Below are positions 1 to 8,581 of a stretch of DNA of 64,000 bases, in pieces. Source of the DNA: an uncultured Peptostreptococcaceae bacterium (GTDB lineage: Bacteria; Bacillota; Clostridia; Peptostreptococcales; Anaerovoracaceae); the NCBI GenBank assembly GCA_910588185.1, contig CAJUQR010000001.1:1-64000 (forward strand), written 5' to 3'. The notes below the pieces were generated by a model. It saw nothing but the letters and a program-made list of their open reading frames with translations, did no database searches and had not been told where the DNA came from. How positions within the stretch are numbered: the first letter of the stretch is position 1; every line of letters starts with the position of its first letter. Made by a program: the position numbers and the translations under genes.

Positions 1-378
1 TTTGTGCCTTTGCTGCCCGGCTTTTTCCTGACAGCTTGCTTATATTACCACCCTTTACCTCCTTATGTCAACCCCCTTTTTTGGTATTTTCCAAAAAATA
101 TTTTTCAGTTGCCTTAAAATGGTTTTATCACTTTATATATATTAATGTAAGAATTTAATCACATCCATTAAATGAGTATTGTTGTTAGCTTTATTAAGCC
201 ATCTCAGAGTTGGTCTCTACATAAAATTCTCTAAATTCAACAGTCATTATCAACAGTGAAAAACCATATAATATAAAACTTCTATTATATATAGTAGGAT
301 AAAATCTTTTATCATGTCGTAATTTGTAAAATTATTACATAAAATGTAAATTTTTTTAAAAAAACGTATCATATTTCA

Positions 379-407
379 TTGACAATTTTTCTACAATCAA
401 ATATAAT
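379..407 (+). promoter_or_regulatory. Sigma-A promoter of nhaC
   Basis: A perfect TTGACA (379-384) and a perfect TATAAT (402-407) are separated by 17 bp, about 65 bp ahead of the nhaC start. Confidence 0.8.
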
Positions 408-412
408 TATGT

Positions 413-428
413 TAGTGTTAAAACACTA
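413..428. promoter_or_regulatory. Palindrome at the nhaC transcription start
   Basis: TAGTGTT-AA-AACACTA is a perfect 7-bp inverted repeat just downstream of the -10 box, where a repressor could bind. No regulator can be named. Confidence 0.4.
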
Positions 429-471
429 TGTTTTATTTATTTTATACTTATTTATTTAAGGAGGACTTATT

Positions 472-1971
472 ATGGGTAAAAAGATTCCTATGTGGCAATG
501 TCTCATAGTGATGCTAGTCCTTGTAGGGCTCATCTTCTGGGGCGTTAAAATCGACCCAATAGGCGAAGCTCATATCGCTCTGATATTTGCTGGTGCCTTC
601 GCAGCATTAATTGCAATGCTCAACGGTTGGAAATGGGCTTACATGGAACAAGGCATACTGGCTGCCATCAACAGAACAATGCAGGCTATTCTGATTCTGG
701 CTGTTGTAGGCGCAATGCTTGGTTCATGGATGGCAGGAGGTATCGTACCTTCAATGATGTACTTTGGTATCAAAGTTATATCTCCAAGTATATTCTTGTT
801 TACTGCTTGTTTACTTTGTTCCATTGTATCACTTGCAACAGGTTCATCATGGTCAACAGCAGGTTCCATGGGTGTAGCTCTTATCGGAGTTGGTACTGCT
901 CTTGGTTTCCCTGCTTACATGACTGCTGGTGCGGTAGTATCCGGTGCATATTTCGGCGACAAGATGTCACCTCTTTCTGATACTACTAACTTAGCTCCTG
1001 CAGTAGCAGGCGCAACATTGTTTGATCATATCAAGCATATGATTTGGACTACCGGACCTTCACTGGCTGTCGCTTTAGTAGTTTACTTAGTTTTAGGTTT
1101 TACAAGCAGCAATGGCGGTAGTGCTGACATGAGTACTATTGACGAAATTTTAGGATTTATCACTGACAACTACAAAGTAAGTCTGCTTTGCCTGATTGCA
1201 CCTTTATTCGTAATTATAGCTGTAGCTCTTAAATTGCCTGCTCTTCCTGCTCTTCTGGGCGGCGTATTGCTTGGTCTGCCGTTCTTCTCAATGCAGGGCA
1301 ACAGCATTATCGGTGATGCAGAAGCTGGGATTGACGGTGCTGCAACTATTCTCAACTATGGTATAGGTGTAGATGTTCCTGAAGATGCCAGCGATGTTAT
1401 ATCAGAGCTTGGAAGCCTTCTGACATCAGACGGCATGCAAGGTATGATGTGGACTATATCGCTGATATTATGTGCAATGGTATTCGGAGGAATCGTAGAC
1501 TGTACTGGTATAATGGGCACTCTTGCAGCTGCATTATTAAAGCTTGCAAAGGGAACAAGAGGAGGTCTTGTAGTCGTTACAGTAGTATCATGTATCTTAG
1601 TTAACATACTCTGCTCAGACCAGTACTTGGCAATCATCCTTCCGGGAAGAATGTACAAAGAAGCTTTCGAAGATCTCAGACTTGCTCCAAAGAACTTGTC
1701 CAGATGTCTGGAAGACTCAGGTACAATTACATCAAACTTCATTCCATGGAATACTTGCGGCGCTACAATGAGCAAATTCTTAAAGTGCCCTCAGTGGGGA
1801 AAAGGAGGATATGCACCGTTTGCAATCCTTAATTGGCTAAATCCATTAGTATCAATATTCTACGGCTTCACAGGAATTTCAATGGTTAAGATGACTGAAG
1901 AAGAATATCAGAGAATATTAGAAGAACGAGAAGCAGAAAAAGCTGCCGCTCTTAAATCTATGGAAGCTTAA
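472..1971 (+). CDS. nhaC: NhaC family Na+/H+ antiporter
   Basis: This 499-residue integral membrane protein should exchange Na+ (or a coupled organic anion) for protons across the cytoplasmic membrane. The family signature is in the middle (GAYFGDKMSPLSDTTNLAP, about residues 159-177), and about a dozen hydrophobic segments span the length. A charged tail (EEEYQRILEEREAEKAAA) ends it. An AAGGAGG lies 7 bases before the ATG. The gene is monocistronic between its own promoter and a terminator. A second NhaC at 40.8 kb shares the same core motif. NhaC relatives include malate/lactate antiporters, so the substrate is not settled. Confidence 0.88.
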   Translation: MGKKIPMWQCLIVMLVLVGLIFWGVKIDPIGEAHIALIFAGAFAALIAMLNGWKWAYMEQGILAAINRTMQAILILAVVGAMLGSWMAGGIVPSMMYFGIKVISPSIFLFTACLLCSIVSLATGSSWSTAGSMGVALIGVGTALGFPAYMTAGAVVSGAYFGDKMSPLSDTTNLAPAVAGATLFDHIKHMIWTTGPSLAVALVVYLVLGFTSSNGGSADMSTIDEILGFITDNYKVSLLCLIAPLFVIIAVALKLPALPALLGGVLLGLPFFSMQGNSIIGDAEAGIDGAATILNYGIGVDVPEDASDVISELGSLLTSDGMQGMMWTISLILCAMVFGGIVDCTGIMGTLAAALLKLAKGTRGGLVVVTVVSCILVNILCSDQYLAIILPGRMYKEAFEDLRLAPKNLSRCLEDSGTITSNFIPWNTCGATMSKFLKCPQWGKGGYAPFAILNWLNPLVSIFYGFTGISMVKMTEEEYQRILEEREAEKAAALKSMEA

Positions 1972-2011
1972 TTATTTACATAAAGAAAAATTTAATTATA
2001 GCTAAAATATT

Positions 2012-2043
2012 AAAGGACTCAAGTTTAACTTGAGTCCTTTTAA
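2012..2043. terminator. Bidirectional terminator between nhaC and pflA
   Basis: A near-perfect hairpin (AAAGGACTCAAGTT and its complement) has A-rich and T-rich flanks on both strands. It sits between convergent genes. Confidence 0.85.
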
Positions 2044-2044
2044 T

Positions 2045-2797
2045 CTATCCAATAACTACTTGGCTTACAGCATCTGTGGTTGATGATGTCGTTACAAGTT
2101 TTTTTAGATCATTAAGTTTTTGACCATCCATAGGAGGCACACCTTTTAGCCTATAAGTAATGCCCAGTTTGCCGTATTTGTCTACTGCCATTGTATGATA
2201 CCCTAAAAGTTCCACCTTGTCTATATACCTAACTCTTTTAATAAATTCATTAAGAGCCTTTATATCCTCTTTAGTATCATTTATATCCGGCACAACAACA
2301 TTTCTAATCCATACATGCTTACCGTTTCTGTTTATTATATCTATAAGCTCAAACAGTGTGTCTTGCTTCCTGCCTGTGATTATCTCAAATCTTTCAGAAA
2401 TTGGATGTTTAATATCAAGTAATATAAGTTCACTGGCGCATACTGCTTCCTCTGTAAACTGATCTACATAGGTTCCGCTCGTATCTATAGCTGAACCTAT
2501 ACCCACTTCTTTAAGCGCATTAATAGCTTCAATGAGGAATTCTCCTTGCAGCAGAGGCTCCCCACCGGAGAAAGTAACACCACCTTTATCTCCGTAGTAG
2601 GGTTTGCCTCTCTCTGCCCAGTGAACGACTTCCGCAATATCTATATCCCTGCCTCCATCATTACCCCAAGAGTCAGGATTATGACAATAGAGGCATCTCG
2701 CAGGGCAGCCCTGCATAAAAAACACAGTTCTTATGCCTGGACCGTCTACTGCACCAAAAGTTTCTATTGAGTGTAATCTGCCTTTTTTCTTATACAT
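2045..2797 (-). CDS. pflA: Pyruvate formate-lyase activating enzyme
   Basis: This radical-SAM enzyme installs the glycyl radical on PflB. The CX3CX2C cluster motif is clear (GCPARCLYCHNPDSW), with HNPDSW typical of PFL activases, followed by the glycine-rich TFSGGEPLLQ. The frame can start at a TTG (2818), but the ATG at 2797 overlaps the pflB stop as ATGTATAA, the usual translationally coupled arrangement, giving 250 residues. It is the second gene of the pflB-pflA operon. Family length is about 250, so the protein looks complete. Confidence 0.95.
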   Translation of the reverse strand: MYKKKGRLHSIETFGAVDGPGIRTVFFMQGCPARCLYCHNPDSWGNDGGRDIDIAEVVHWAERGKPYYGDKGGVTFSGGEPLLQGEFLIEAINALKEVGIGSAIDTSGTYVDQFTEEAVCASELILLDIKHPISERFEIITGRKQDTLFELIDIINRNGKHVWIRNVVVPDINDTKEDIKALNEFIKRVRYIDKVELLGYHTMAVDKYGKLGITYRLKGVPPMDGQKLNDLKKLVTTSSTTDAVSQVVIG

Positions 2798-5021
2798 GGC
2801 TGTGGAATGTTCTCGCAATTACTTCTTTCTGATGATTCTTTGAAAGTGCATTAAATCTTACTGCATATCCGGATACTCTTACTGTGAGGTTAGGATATTT
2901 TTCAGGGTTTTCATATGCATCTTCAAGTAATGATCTATTTAAAACATTAACGTTTAAGTGATGTGCTCCTCTGTCAAAGTATCCGCCCAAAAGACCTACT
3001 AAGGTATTTATCTGGTCATCTCTTTCCTTGCCAAGGGCTTCCGGTGTAATAGAGAACGTATTGGAAACGCCATCTTGACAAGTATCCCAGTCAATTTTTG
3101 AAACGGAATTCAAGGATGCGATTGCACCGTGACTATCTCTTTCATGCATAGGATTAGCGCCAGGAGCGAAAGGTGTTCCGGCTCTTCTTCCATCTGGAGT
3201 ATTTCCTGTCTTCTTACCATACATTACATTTGAAGTAATGGTCAAAACAGATAATGTGTGTACTGCATTTCTATAAGTAGGATGCTTTCTCAGTTCTTCT
3301 ATAGTTCTCTCTGAAATCTTAACAGCTATCTCATCTACTCTGTCATCATCGTTTCCGTATTTAGGGAATTCCCCTTCAGTTCTGAAATCAACTATTACTC
3401 CGTTTTCATCTCTGATAGGATAAACCTTGGCATACTTGATTGCTGAAAGTGAGTCAGCAGCCACAGAGAAGCCTGCAACTCCGAATGCCATAAGTCTCTT
3501 AAGCTCTGAGTTTAAGAATGCCATCTGTGAGCTTTCAAAGTCGTATTTATCATGCATAAAGTGGATGATATTCATGATGTTTACATACAGTCCGCACAAC
3601 CATTCAAGATATATATTGAATCTCTTCCATGCATCATCAAAGTCTATAGGACCGTCTCCGATCTGTTCCATCTGAGGACCTACGTGTTCGCCTGTTCTCT
3701 CATCTATGCCACCGTTAAGTCCCAGAAGCAAAATTTTAGCCAAGTTACATCTTGCTCCAAAGAACTGAATCTGCTGACCCATTTGAATTGCAGATACGCA
3801 GCAAGCGATAGAATAATCTTCTCCATAAGTAGGTCTCATCTTATCATCGTTTTCATACTGAACAGAGTCTGTATCTATTGAAACCTGAGCGCAGAATTTC
3901 TTGAAAGGTTCAGGCAGCTGTTTTGACCAAAGAACTGTAAGATTTGGCTCAGGTGCAGGTCCCAAATTATATAAAGTCTGCAAAACTCTGAACGAATTCT
4001 TCGTTACTTTGTGTCTTCCGTCAACTCCTACTCCTCCTATACCTTCTGTAATCCACATTGGGTCTCCGCCAAAGAGTTCATTGTACTCATTTGTTCTAAG
4101 GTGTCTTGCAACTCTCAGCTTAAGAATATAGTCGTCGATAAATTCCTGAATCTGTTCTTCTGTATAAACGCCTCTTTCCAAATCTCTTTCTGCATAAATG
4201 TCGATGAAAGTTGAAGTTCTTCCTATTGACATTGCCGCACCGTTTTCTTCTTTTATGCCGGCAAGATAAGCAAAATATGTCCACTGAATAGCTTCCTTAA
4301 CATCCTTAGCAGGGCCTGAAATATCATATCCATAGGATTCTGCCATTTTTTTAATTTCTTTAAGAGATTTAATCTGATTGTGAACTTCTTCTGCTGTTCT
4401 AATATTCTCTTCACTCATTATGGCTCTTGAGGCAATCATTTCATGGTCTTTTTCTTTTTCTTCAATAAGATGATCTATACCATAAAGTGCAGCTCTTCTG
4501 TAGTCACCTATAATTCTTCCTCTTCCATAAGCGTCAGGAAGACCTGTGATAAATCCTAAATGTCTTACCTGCTTCATCTCTTTTGAGTATGCCTTAAAAA
4601 CACCATCATTATGAGTAGTGATGTAGTCAAACATTCTATCTATTTCTTCAGGAAGTTTTTCACCAAATTCTGCAACTTCTTCTCTTACCATCTTGATTCC
4701 GCCGAAAGGACATATACCTCTCTTTAATGGCTCATCTGTCTGAAGTCCTACTATCACATCTTTGCCTGGAACAATGTATCCAGGTCCAAATGCGTTTATT
4801 CTCATTATTCTGCTTGCATCAACTTTAAGAGTTCCGCCTGCTTTTCTTTCCTGTACAAGCAATTCCTGTACTCTTGCAAAACATTCTTTAGTTCTTTCTG
4901 TAGCTCCTGCCAAGAAGCTTGCATCGCCATCATAAGGCTTATAGTTCAAATGAATGAATTCTTCAACATCAATGTTATCAACCCAGCTGCCAGGAACGAA
5001 TCCTTCCCATTCTTTTCTCAT
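2790..5021 (-). CDS. pflB: Formate C-acetyltransferase (pyruvate formate-lyase)
   Basis: The enzyme cleaves pyruvate with CoA to acetyl-CoA and formate in anaerobic fermentation. The adjacent active-site cysteines are at about residues 407-408 (SIACCVSA), and the glycyl-radical loop RVSGYA is near the C terminus (about G718). The frame is open upstream to 5069, but the ATG at 5021 follows GGGAGGAG at good spacing and begins the family-typical MRKEWEGF, giving 743 residues. It lies directly upstream of its activase. Confidence 0.96.
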   Translation of the reverse strand: MRKEWEGFVPGSWVDNIDVEEFIHLNYKPYDGDASFLAGATERTKECFARVQELLVQERKAGGTLKVDASRIMRINAFGPGYIVPGKDVIVGLQTDEPLKRGICPFGGIKMVREEVAEFGEKLPEEIDRMFDYITTHNDGVFKAYSKEMKQVRHLGFITGLPDAYGRGRIIGDYRRAALYGIDHLIEEKEKDHEMIASRAIMSEENIRTAEEVHNQIKSLKEIKKMAESYGYDISGPAKDVKEAIQWTYFAYLAGIKEENGAAMSIGRTSTFIDIYAERDLERGVYTEEQIQEFIDDYILKLRVARHLRTNEYNELFGGDPMWITEGIGGVGVDGRHKVTKNSFRVLQTLYNLGPAPEPNLTVLWSKQLPEPFKKFCAQVSIDTDSVQYENDDKMRPTYGEDYSIACCVSAIQMGQQIQFFGARCNLAKILLLGLNGGIDERTGEHVGPQMEQIGDGPIDFDDAWKRFNIYLEWLCGLYVNIMNIIHFMHDKYDFESSQMAFLNSELKRLMAFGVAGFSVAADSLSAIKYAKVYPIRDENGVIVDFRTEGEFPKYGNDDDRVDEIAVKISERTIEELRKHPTYRNAVHTLSVLTITSNVMYGKKTGNTPDGRRAGTPFAPGANPMHERDSHGAIASLNSVSKIDWDTCQDGVSNTFSITPEALGKERDDQINTLVGLLGGYFDRGAHHLNVNVLNRSLLEDAYENPEKYPNLTVRVSGYAVRFNALSKNHQKEVIARTFHSHV

Positions 5022-5112
5022 AGTATTTGTCTCCTCCCGATTTTGTATATTGTATGCAAAATTAAACATAATTTTTATCCCTTCAATAAATTTGGGGATT
5101 TACTAAGATGAT

Positions 5113-5140
5113 ATTATACTGTATACAAGGATTATGTCAA
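5113..5140 (-). promoter_or_regulatory. Promoter of pflB-pflA with palindrome in the spacer
   Basis: On the minus strand TTGACA (5135-5140) and TATAAT (5113-5118) are 16 bp apart. The spacer holds TTGTATACAG, a near-palindrome that could be an operator. The leader is about 85 bases. Confidence 0.8.
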
Positions 5141-5213
5141 ATACTTTTTGCATATTTTTTTGCACTTTTTTTTGTACACAAAAAACGCTGTATGTATTTA
5201 TTTTCCAACATAA

Positions 5214-5236
5214 AAACGGCAGTTAAAAACTGCCGT
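5214..5236 (-). terminator. Terminator overlapping the U32 gene stop
   Basis: The minus strand reads ACGGCAGTT-TTT-AACTGCCGT followed by TTTTATG. The stem includes the stop codon at 5223-5225. Confidence 0.75.
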
Positions 5237-7433
5237 CTGTTACATATATTCTTATACTTTCTTTACCGTTATCCGCTGCATTTTTGAATTGCTTCCAATC
5301 TATCTTGTCGTCGTTTTTCAGTAATATTGTTTTGTGAATATCATCGAAAAAGTTCAGCTTATACCCTTCGCCCTTTCTGTCAACTATTTTATCCGCCTTA
5401 AACTTATGCTCTGTTATCATTAAAGGAAACGAACCAAAACCATTTTCTTCTTTTTCCAATGTATTCTGACCATGAATCATACCGAGTTTTTTATATGCAC
5501 GCATACTGTGGCTGTTAGATATATTAAGTCCGCTGTCACCATATACCTTTACTCCTAATGCTGTAAAAGGTTCAATCCAGCCTATATTGCCTATATATAT
5601 TCCGGAATTGTCATTCTTCAGCATTTCAGCAATATCAGAAATATTATTTTCAATCCAATCATCACAGGAGCCCTTATTCATAGACAGTATATAAGGGACA
5701 AGCTTTGCTCCATAAAGCTCTCTGATGCATTGTTTATACTGATAAAGAGGCACAAGAACTTTTACAATGTAATTGTCTCCTAAAATTTCTCTTATCCGCC
5801 TCATAAGCTTATGCAAATTGCATTTTTGCAAATCATCAGCACTATAAAAAAACAATTCTATTGCTTTTTCTTCTTTTTCCCCGGCAGTAGGCAATATATT
5901 TGTATTTAAAGTATATTCTCTCTTATAACTTGCAATTATTTTATCAGACAATTCTGACAAAGCTTCTCTGCGCAGTTGATTTATAGATGATACAGGTATA
6001 TAGCAAGGTGTATCTTCTTCAACTTCTATATTACTTACAACAAAAGGTGTTCCGCCTGTCTTTGTAAGTTGTCTCATTAGACTTTCCTTGCAGCTTATAT
6101 TATTTTTAGAAGACTGCAATACAGCTCCTTCTTTTTTAACCGTTACAATATTATCATCTTCCTGGCAGCAGCTAACTTTTAATGCAATAGGTTTTCCGCA
6201 AACAACTGATACTTCCATATCAACCGGAACTTTTCTCAAATACTTACCTTGGCTAAAATCAATATTCTCAAAAGTCTTTCTTGCATCTTCCATAAGACTT
6301 CCGGACACAAGCTTATAAACCTTATCTCCTTTACGTACCTTTTGCTTTATATCTCCTATTCGAATACAATTATGTGTCAGTTTTTCAGCGTAAGTTACCA
6401 AATTACTTGTAACATCACTACTTCTTATTTCCACATAATCACCTTTTAAAATTTCTTTTTCTGTCTTTATATCCACCAAAGGTCCCATGCTGTCTTTAAA
6501 TACATTTCCAACGAATATGCCTGCATTTTTTGAAAAATCAGAGGACATAAGATTTTGTCCCGGGTCGCCATAAAAATAACCTTTAGTAAAGCCTCCCCTA
6601 TTAAAAATTTGTTTTAATGCTGTCAGGTCTTCTTCATCCACCCGATATTTTCCAAAATCATACCATCTATCAAGATATTTTCTGTATATAGATGTTACTA
6701 CAGCTACATACTCAGCAGACTTCATTCTTCCCTCCACTTTAAGCGAAGAAACTCCTGCATCTGCCAATATTCCTATTTCATCTAAAAGGCAAAGATCTTT
6801 TGGACTTAGCGGATAAGGCTCCCAGGCAGCTCCCATATATGGAAGTCTGCATGGCTGAGCGCAGCCTCCTTTATTTCCTGAGCGTCCTCCTATAACACGG
6901 CTAAGCTGACATTGACCTGAATAACACATGCACAGCGCTCCATGAACGAATACTTCTATTTCTATACCTGTATTAACAGCCTTTTTTATTTCTTCTAAAG
7001 ACAACTCTCTCGCCAGAACAACTCTTTCGTATCCAAGATGTGCGGCAGCCATAACCCCTCTTGCATCATATACTCCAGCTTGTGTCGATAAATGTATAGA
7101 CAAGCTTGGAATGTTTTCTTTTATCAGAAGTCCAAGTCCAATATCTTGTATTATTACACCGTCTGCACCTATTTTATAATATTCCGCAGCCTGATAAAGA
7201 GCTGGCTCAAGCTCATGCTCTTCAAGCAAAGTATTCATTGTTATATATGTTTTTACGTTTCGCAAATGACCATAGTCTATAGCTTGTTCTAATTCTTCAA
7301 TATAAAAGTTTTCGGCATTCATTCGCGCATTAAAATTTTTGCCGCCTACATATACTGCATCTGCACCATTTTCAACTGCTGACACAAATTGTTTTTTACC
7401 GCCTGCCGGAATCAATAACTCGCACTTTTTCAT
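5223..7433 (-). CDS. U32 family peptidase-like protein (RlhA/TrhP type)
   Basis: This 736-residue protein has the N-terminal U32 domain (LLIPAGGKKQFVSAVENGADAVYVGG) and a cysteine-rich signature around residues 165-195 (CMCYSGQCQLSR then GGCAQPCR). Known U32 relatives of this architecture (RlhA, TrhP) act in hydroxylation of 23S rRNA or tRNA rather than as proteases, and these cysteines probably hold an iron-sulfur cluster. The C-terminal half resembles the DUF3656/collagenase-like extension. The gene is divergent from the AI-2E transporter. I infer RNA modification; the exact substrate is open. Confidence 0.85.
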   Translation of the reverse strand: MKKCELLIPAGGKKQFVSAVENGADAVYVGGKNFNARMNAENFYIEELEQAIDYGHLRNVKTYITMNTLLEEHELEPALYQAAEYYKIGADGVIIQDIGLGLLIKENIPSLSIHLSTQAGVYDARGVMAAAHLGYERVVLARELSLEEIKKAVNTGIEIEVFVHGALCMCYSGQCQLSRVIGGRSGNKGGCAQPCRLPYMGAAWEPYPLSPKDLCLLDEIGILADAGVSSLKVEGRMKSAEYVAVVTSIYRKYLDRWYDFGKYRVDEEDLTALKQIFNRGGFTKGYFYGDPGQNLMSSDFSKNAGIFVGNVFKDSMGPLVDIKTEKEILKGDYVEIRSSDVTSNLVTYAEKLTHNCIRIGDIKQKVRKGDKVYKLVSGSLMEDARKTFENIDFSQGKYLRKVPVDMEVSVVCGKPIALKVSCCQEDDNIVTVKKEGAVLQSSKNNISCKESLMRQLTKTGGTPFVVSNIEVEEDTPCYIPVSSINQLRREALSELSDKIIASYKREYTLNTNILPTAGEKEEKAIELFFYSADDLQKCNLHKLMRRIREILGDNYIVKVLVPLYQYKQCIRELYGAKLVPYILSMNKGSCDDWIENNISDIAEMLKNDNSGIYIGNIGWIEPFTALGVKVYGDSGLNISNSHSMRAYKKLGMIHGQNTLEKEENGFGSFPLMITEHKFKADKIVDRKGEGYKLNFFDDIHKTILLKNDDKIDWKQFKNAADNGKESIRIYVTDGSF

Positions 7434-7493
7434 AACGTTTCCTCATATTTTCTATCAATTTATATCATACTATTGTTTGGAGGGATGAGCAAT

Positions 7494-8561
7494 ATGGATA
7501 ATTTTTTTATTGAAATATTTGCAGGTATTTGGCAAGTTTTATCATTGATTTTTAAGGCCTTTTCACCTTTGGTGGTTGGTCTTGTGCTCGCATACCTGCT
7601 AAATGGCCCTTCAGAATGGATACGAAAAAACATATTCGTAAAGCAAGATGAAATTCTTTCTATGGAAAGTCCAAAAGGAAGAGTCCCTTCAATTGTAATA
7701 ACATATATTCTCGTAATAGTCCTTTTGTTTATTATAATCTATGCTTTTTTAATACTAATCTTAGGATCTTTCCCAAAGGGAGGATTACCTAACATAGTTC
7801 AAGGTGTTTATGATTATTTTAATTCAGCTTCAAGCGATATACAAAACTTTATATCAAAATATATTCCTGCCGAGCTGTCTATTGGTGAAGGGAAGCTTGA
7901 TCCTGCATCAATACTTACGGATTGGGCACAAAAAAATTTCTCATTGGAAAGGTTAGTCAATACTATTTCGGCTTTTATAGGCGGTATAGTGAACTTTTTC
8001 ATAGGTTTTGTTGCAAGCATTTATTTAATAAAAGATAAAGAATTCTTTCTTTCCCTTTGGCAAAAATTTCTTTCTCTTGTATTAAAACAAAATGTCCACG
8101 GGCAAGTTAACGAAATTCTAAACGAAATCCATCATGTAATCACCACATTCATAAAAGGAGCTATTGTAGACAGTTTAATAGTTGCATTACTTTCCTCTAT
8201 AGTCTTGTCTGCACTTAATGTAAAATTTGCTGTCATAATAGGAATCATAGGCGGTATATTAAATATAATCCCTTATTTCGGACCATTCTTTGGCATGATT
8301 CCGGCATTTTTAGTCGCATTTTTCTCTAATGGCCTTTTCAATGCTATATTGGTGGTAATTGCTCTGTTCCTCGTTCAACAACTCGACAGCAATTATATAT
8401 ACCCTAAAATCGTAGGTGATTCCATAGGTCTACATCCACTATTCGTACTACTTTCACTTACAATCTTCGGTCATTTCGGCGGGATTTTAGGTATGCTGCT
8501 TGCTGTTCCAATCGCAGGAATTTTGCAGGTACTAATTAAAAAATGGGCCTACAGATATTAG
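7494..8561 (+). CDS. AI-2E family transporter (DUF20)
   Basis: This integral membrane protein of about 355 residues has the hydrophobic pattern of the AI-2 exporter/PerM family, including the C-terminal GLHPLFVLLSLTIFGHFGGI. The frame opens at a TTG (7473), but GGAGGG ends just before the internal ATG at 7485 and is 9 bases before the ATG at 7494, so I start there. Members export autoinducer-2 or act as sodium-linked antiporters; which one applies cannot be told. It stands alone, divergent from the U32 gene. Confidence 0.85.
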   Translation: MDNFFIEIFAGIWQVLSLIFKAFSPLVVGLVLAYLLNGPSEWIRKNIFVKQDEILSMESPKGRVPSIVITYILVIVLLFIIIYAFLILILGSFPKGGLPNIVQGVYDYFNSASSDIQNFISKYIPAELSIGEGKLDPASILTDWAQKNFSLERLVNTISAFIGGIVNFFIGFVASIYLIKDKEFFLSLWQKFLSLVLKQNVHGQVNEILNEIHHVITTFIKGAIVDSLIVALLSSIVLSALNVKFAVIIGIIGGILNIIPYFGPFFGMIPAFLVAFFSNGLFNAILVVIALFLVQQLDSNYIYPKIVGDSIGLHPLFVLLSLTIFGHFGGILGMLLAVPIAGILQVLIKKWAYRY

Positions 8562-8572
8562 CCCATCTTTTA
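8540..8572 (+). terminator. Terminator overlapping the AI-2E gene end
   Basis: AAATGGGC and GCCCATCTTTT form a stem with the stop codon inside the loop. Confidence 0.65.
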
Positions 8573-8581
8573 TACATATTT

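Larger units (their letters stand above)
1..471. other. AT-rich intergenic region upstream of nhaC
   Basis: No gene is visible here. On the minus strand, bases 70 to 1 carry a purine-rich GGAGG followed by a frame open to the window edge, but no ATG, GTG or TTG start falls in that frame. It may be the leader of a gene lying outside the window. The right end holds the nhaC promoter. Confidence 0.5.

Noticed and set aside
1..70. Start of a gene or riboswitch on the minus strand
   Set aside because: A GGAGG is present, but no usable start codon follows in an open frame and no known aptamer could be matched; too little sequence lies inside the window.
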